8,384 nucleotides of DNA, taken from the NCBI GenBank assembly GCA_029934215.1, contig JAOZMR010000114.1:1-8384 (forward strand), read 5' to 3'. The notes beneath the pieces are model-generated. The model was not told where the DNA came from. It saw only the letters and a list, made by a program, of their open reading frames with translations, and did not search any database. This stretch comes from Pontiellaceae bacterium (GTDB taxonomy: Bacteria; Verrucomicrobiota; Kiritimatiellia; Kiritimatiellales; Tichowtungiaceae). How positions within the stretch are numbered: position 1 is the stretch's first letter; every line of letters begins with the position of its first letter. Of this stretch, positions 6,148-8,384 are shown piece by piece. The position numbers were made by a program, and so were the translations under genes.

Positions 6148-6453
6148 ATGGCCAAAAAAAGCAGCATTGCTAAAAATGAGAAGCGCATTAAGTTGGCGAA
6201 CAAATACTACGCCAAACGCATGGAGCTCAAAAAAATTATCCTCAACCCTGAAACCAGCTACGAAGATCAAGAAGCTGCTTTCAAAAAAATACGGAAACTT
6301 CCGCGTGACGCAAACCCAACGCGTATCATGAACCGGTGCCGAGTAACTGGGCGCCCGCGCGCTGTTTACAGAAAATTCGGTCTCTCGCGCATTACCTTGC
6401 GCGAAATGGCGTCCGAAGGGCTCATCCCCGGAATGACCAAAGCCAGCTGGTAA
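6148..6453 (+). CDS. rpsN: 30S ribosomal protein S14 (zinc-free type)
   Basis: S14 assembles into the head of the 30S subunit. The 101 residues match the long E. coli-type form. The hallmark C-terminal block runs from LPRDANPTRIMNRCR (51-65) through TGRPRAVYRKFGLSR (67-81) and ends GMTKASW. Only one cysteine (Cys64) is present, so the paired CxxC zinc ligands of the short form are absent. AAGGA (6135-6139) lies 8 nt before the ATG. The gene stands alone, not in the usual spc ribosomal-protein cluster. It diverges from gltA and is closed by a hairpin terminator 23 nt downstream. It may be the sole copy or a zinc-independent paralogue, and the window cannot tell which. Confidence 0.97.
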   Translation: MAKKSSIAKNEKRIKLANKYYAKRMELKKIILNPETSYEDQEAAFKKIRKLPRDANPTRIMNRCRVTGRPRAVYRKFGLSRITLREMASEGLIPGMTKASW

Positions 6454-6476
6454 TGACGGTTCTACCGTTTCCCATA

Positions 6477-6506
6477 CAAAAGCCTCGAATTCGTTCGAGG
6501 CTTTTG
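6477..6506 (+). terminator. rpsN terminator hairpin
   Basis: A perfect 13-bp stem (arms 6477-6489 and 6494-6506) closes on a TTCG tetraloop, and its descending arm ends in CTTTTG. It is 23 nt after the rpsN stop. The stem has A-rich and T-rich edges, so it could terminate transcription in either direction. Confidence 0.85.
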
Positions 6507-6637
6507 TTGCGTGCATAGTTGTTTCCATCGTCCTATACGCCTCGCAAAATCGGTGCGATTCAGGGAAAGACCACGGGGACTAGATGTAAAAGGTTTCATT
6601 TCACGATTTTGTTCTGGGGAATCCCCCATTAAATGGT

Positions 6638-6689
6638 TATAAAAGTTCTGTGCGAAGCGAAAATTTTAAACTCTAACAGGAAAACATTT
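6638..6689 (+). promoter_or_regulatory. Candidate glgC -10 box and ribosome binding site
   Basis: TATAAA (6638-6643) could be a -10 element. The -35 position 17 nt upstream (TGGGGA) matches poorly. AGGA (6678-6681) lies 8 nt before the ATG at 6690 and supports that start. The rest of 6507-6689 shows only a short inverted pair, CAAAATCG/CGATTTTG (about 6545-6552 and 6604-6611), and no gene. Confidence 0.35.
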
Positions 6690-7937
6690 ATGAAAACAGT
6701 TGGCATCATCCTTGGCGGCGGAGCAGGAACGCGGTTGCAACCGCTCACAACAGATCGAGCAAAACCGGCCGTTCCGATTGCGGGGAAATATCGTTTAGTC
6801 GATATCCCAATCAGCAACTGCATTAACAGCGGAATCCGATCCATCTATCTACTAACACAGTTCAACAGCGTTTCCCTGCATCGTCATATCCAATCCACGT
6901 ATATTTTTGATCAGTTCTCTCCAGGTGACGTAAACATGTTGGCTGCCGAACAAACACCTGATTCTGAAGGGTGGTTCCAAGGCACAGCGGACGCTGTTCG
7001 CAAATCGAGCAAATACTTCATGGGTGAAAAACCAGACATTGTAGTCATTCTTTCCGGAGATCAGCTCTACCGCATGGATTTCGATAAAGTGATCAAAGAA
7101 CACATCGAACGCGGTGCGGAAGTAACCATTTGTACAAAACCCGTTCCACGCCGAGAAGCGGGCGACCTCGGTATCATGCATGTGGATAACAAAAACGAGA
7201 TTGTCGAATTCGCTGAAAAACCTGGCGACACCCCACGTCTGGACGAACTACGCGCACCGATGTATAACGACGAACGCTTCCTCGCGAGCATGGGCATCTA
7301 CATATTTAACGCAGACGTACTCATGCAACTTCTCACAGATAGCAATGAATCCGACTTTGGGAAACACATTATCCCGCAAGCCATTGAAGAGCGGAAAGTA
7401 TTCAGCCACATCTTTGAAGGCTACTGGAAAGATATCGGAACCATCGGAATGTTTCACGAAGCAAACGTTGCACTAACCGATCTAGTCCCAGAATTCACAT
7501 TCTACGACGCGCATGCACCCATCTACACTCACATGCGCTATCTACCGCCGTCCAAAATAAACTGCTGCGACCTAAACCGCTGCCTTCTTTCCGACGGATG
7601 CATCATCTCTGGTCACCGCATCCTGCACTCCGTGATCGGCACACGCGCAGTCGTTGGCGAAGGAACCGTCATCGAGCACTCAGTAATTATGGGCGCCGAC
7701 TATTTCGAACAAGAAGAAGCTGAAAAAAACCAACCCTCCCAAAGCGAGCCACTAGGCATCGGAAAAGACTGTTACGTCAAGAACGCCATCATCGACAAAA
7801 ACGTTCGAATAGGAGACAGCGTATACATTTCACCCGAAGGGAAAGCTAACGGTGACAAAACAGACCTTTACCTAGTAAGCGACGGAGTCATCGTAATTCC
7901 GAAAAACACAGTCATCCCATCCGGAACACGACTCTAA
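6690..7937 (+). CDS. glgC: Glucose-1-phosphate adenylyltransferase (ADP-glucose pyrophosphorylase)
   Basis: This enzyme makes ADP-glucose from ATP and glucose-1-phosphate, the committed step of bacterial glycogen synthesis. It has 415 residues. The nucleotide loop is GGGAGTRLQPLTTDRAKPAVP (9-29). Other marks are WFQGTADAV (95-103), the metal-site GDQLYRMD (123-130), FAEKP (174-178), SMGIY (200-204) and YWKDIGTI (245-252). The C-terminal hexapeptide beta-helix runs from about 290 to 410. RLVDIPISNC, QFNS-VSLHRH, APIYTHMRYLPPSK, SVIMGADYFE and AIIDKNVRIGD read closer to the plant/cyanobacterial subunit than to the enteric enzyme, which suggests a different effector range. That is an inference. 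The start at 6690 is chosen because it gives the family-typical MKTVGIILGGGAGTRL and has an AGGA site. The upstream ATG at 6633 would add 19 atypical residues. It lies alone, followed by a gene-free region. Confidence 0.97.
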   Translation: MKTVGIILGGGAGTRLQPLTTDRAKPAVPIAGKYRLVDIPISNCINSGIRSIYLLTQFNSVSLHRHIQSTYIFDQFSPGDVNMLAAEQTPDSEGWFQGTADAVRKSSKYFMGEKPDIVVILSGDQLYRMDFDKVIKEHIERGAEVTICTKPVPRREAGDLGIMHVDNKNEIVEFAEKPGDTPRLDELRAPMYNDERFLASMGIYIFNADVLMQLLTDSNESDFGKHIIPQAIEERKVFSHIFEGYWKDIGTIGMFHEANVALTDLVPEFTFYDAHAPIYTHMRYLPPSKINCCDLNRCLLSDGCIISGHRILHSVIGTRAVVGEGTVIEHSVIMGADYFEQEEAEKNQPSQSEPLGIGKDCYVKNAIIDKNVRIGDSVYISPEGKANGDKTDLYLVSDGVIVIPKNTVIPSGTRL

Positions 7938-7958
7938 CCCTCCACAGAAAAAACACCC

Positions 7959-8014
7959 GAGCTGGAAGCCTCGTTTATAAACTCGTATCGCACGAGAAAA
8001 CGAGGCGACAGCTC
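7959..8014. repeat. Compound hairpin downstream of glgC
   Basis: Three nested stems can form: GAGCTG/CAGCTC (7959-7964 with 8009-8014), GCCTCGTTT/AAACGAGGC (7968-7976 with 7998-8006) and CTCGT/ACGAG (7982-7986 with 7992-7996). The structure begins 22 nt after the glgC stop. It has no T-tract, so it could be a weak terminator or mRNA 3' stabiliser, or another palindromic repeat. Confidence 0.6.
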
Positions 8015-8071
8015 AGCTCGTTCCAACAGTAGACGAGCGCGTCCAGCCTCAACAGCCCCTCTTAATGGGGG

Positions 8072-8110
8072 GAAGGTTAAGCGTAATCACCATTGTTTTC
8101 AGGGTTGAAA
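8072..8110 (-). repeat. 39-bp repeat, right copy (inverted partner at 166-204)
   Basis: This is the reverse complement of 166-204 with two mismatches over 39 nt. In minus-strand reading it encodes FNPENNGDYA and a TAA stop, as the left copy does. Confidence 0.75.
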
Positions 8111-8131
8111 CAGTTCTTTGATTCGTGAGTT

Positions 8132-8201
8132 CCCTTCATTCGCTGGGCAAACCCGAGCTGGGGCGGTTTTCGAAGAATGAGGGTCATAATTTTGCCCAGC
8201 G
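8132..8201. repeat. Second palindromic element near the right end
   Basis: A perfect 11-bp inverted pair, CGCTGGGCAAA/TTTGCCCAGCG, lies at 8141-8151 and 8191-8201. An alternative pairing, CCCTTCATTC with GAATGAGGG (8132-8141/8175-8183, one bulge), is also possible. The central 8157-8178 matches 281-302 of the left palindrome at 18 of 22 positions (CTGGGGC, TTTTCG and AGAAT shared), which links the two gene-free ends. Confidence 0.55.
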
Positions 8202-8384
8202 CTGAAAGCGTAGCGATAAATAACTTTTGTATTCCAGCCCTCATACAAAACGCCAGTATTCGAGTTTTGTCTCGCAAGTTGAATGTTACCACTTTCACAA
8301 CAAATGACGCACGCAATGAATGGATGTTTGAAAAAACGGAAAGAGGTTTAACCGCGAAGGAACGGTAGAGTAGAGGAACCCGCC

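Larger units (their letters stand above)
7938..8384. other. Gene-free, hairpin- and repeat-rich region after glgC
   Basis: I see no credible gene on either strand. The longest open frame (8077-8316, minus) simply runs through the repeats. It ends in the same FNPENNGDYA as the left repeat copy and has no ribosome binding site. The region holds a compound hairpin (7959-8014), the inverted partner of the 39-bp repeat (8072-8110), a second palindromic element (8132-8201), a short 7-bp stem (8245-8251/8264-8270) and a CCGCGAAGGAACG motif near the end. Confidence 0.7.

Noticed and set aside
6124..6528. Minus-strand frame of 134 codons over rpsN
   Set aside because: It is antisense to a clear S14 gene, covers the terminator hairpin and has no ribosome binding site.
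6507..6600. Possible tRNA or small RNA in the rpsN-glgC gap
   Set aside because: No cloverleaf, T-loop GGTTCRA motif or strong promoter-terminator pair could be found apart from the rpsN terminator.
166..8110. Composite transposon or integrated island bounded by the 39-bp inverted copies
   Set aside because: The enclosed genes are core metabolic and ribosomal genes with no transposase, integrase or target duplication. The flanking copies are better read as members of a dispersed repeat family.
8077..8316. Open reading frame of 79 codons on the minus strand at the right end
   Set aside because: It runs through the palindromic element and the 39-bp repeat, has no ribosome binding site and matches no family I recognise.

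Overview
This is a chromosomal window of moderate GC from a bacterium. It carries seven well-supported genes with housekeeping or central-carbon roles. The minus-strand run, from upstream to downstream, is citrate synthase (gltA), a small TPR protein, a 60-residue two-pass membrane protein, a GlmU-C-like hexapeptide-repeat protein, phosphoglucosamine mutase (glmM) and a membrane-anchored triple OB-fold protein. The plus strand carries rpsN (30S protein S14), which diverges from gltA, and then glgC (ADP-glucose pyrophosphorylase). The gene style and intergenic palindromes suggest the PVC superphylum (Verrucomicrobiota/Kiritimatiellota-like). The cues are a plant/cyanobacteria-like GlgC, a GlmM with an R-Y-S-G-T phosphate loop, and stand-alone rpsN. 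This placement is an inference from recall and is not proven by the window.

Layout: 1-394 has no gene and is filled with inverted-repeat elements. 395-5946 is the minus-strand gene run, with tight spacings of a 4-nt ATGA overlap, 10, 11 and 13 nt, and one 110-nt gap that holds a direct repeat. 5947-6147 is the divergent gltA/rpsN intergenic region. 6148-6453 is rpsN, followed by a strong hairpin terminator. 6690-7937 is glgC. 7938-8384 is again gene-free and rich in hairpins and repeats.

Functionally, glmM and the neighbouring hexapeptide-repeat protein fit the branch that makes UDP-GlcNAc for peptidoglycan and outer-envelope glycans. GlmM makes glucosamine-1-phosphate, and the neighbour resembles the acetyltransferase half of GlmU. 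GlgC makes ADP-glucose for glycogen. GltA opens the TCA cycle.

No defence system, prophage, CRISPR array or complete insertion sequence is visible. The unexplained content is in the repeats. A 39-bp sequence is present in inverted orientation near both ends of the window. A 106-bp near-perfect palindrome and a second pair of arms share a CAGAATNATT motif. Five 15-bp TTCCA-N5-TGGAA palindromes lie inside the coding regions of two neighbouring genes, and three of them encode the same FQxLE peptide.
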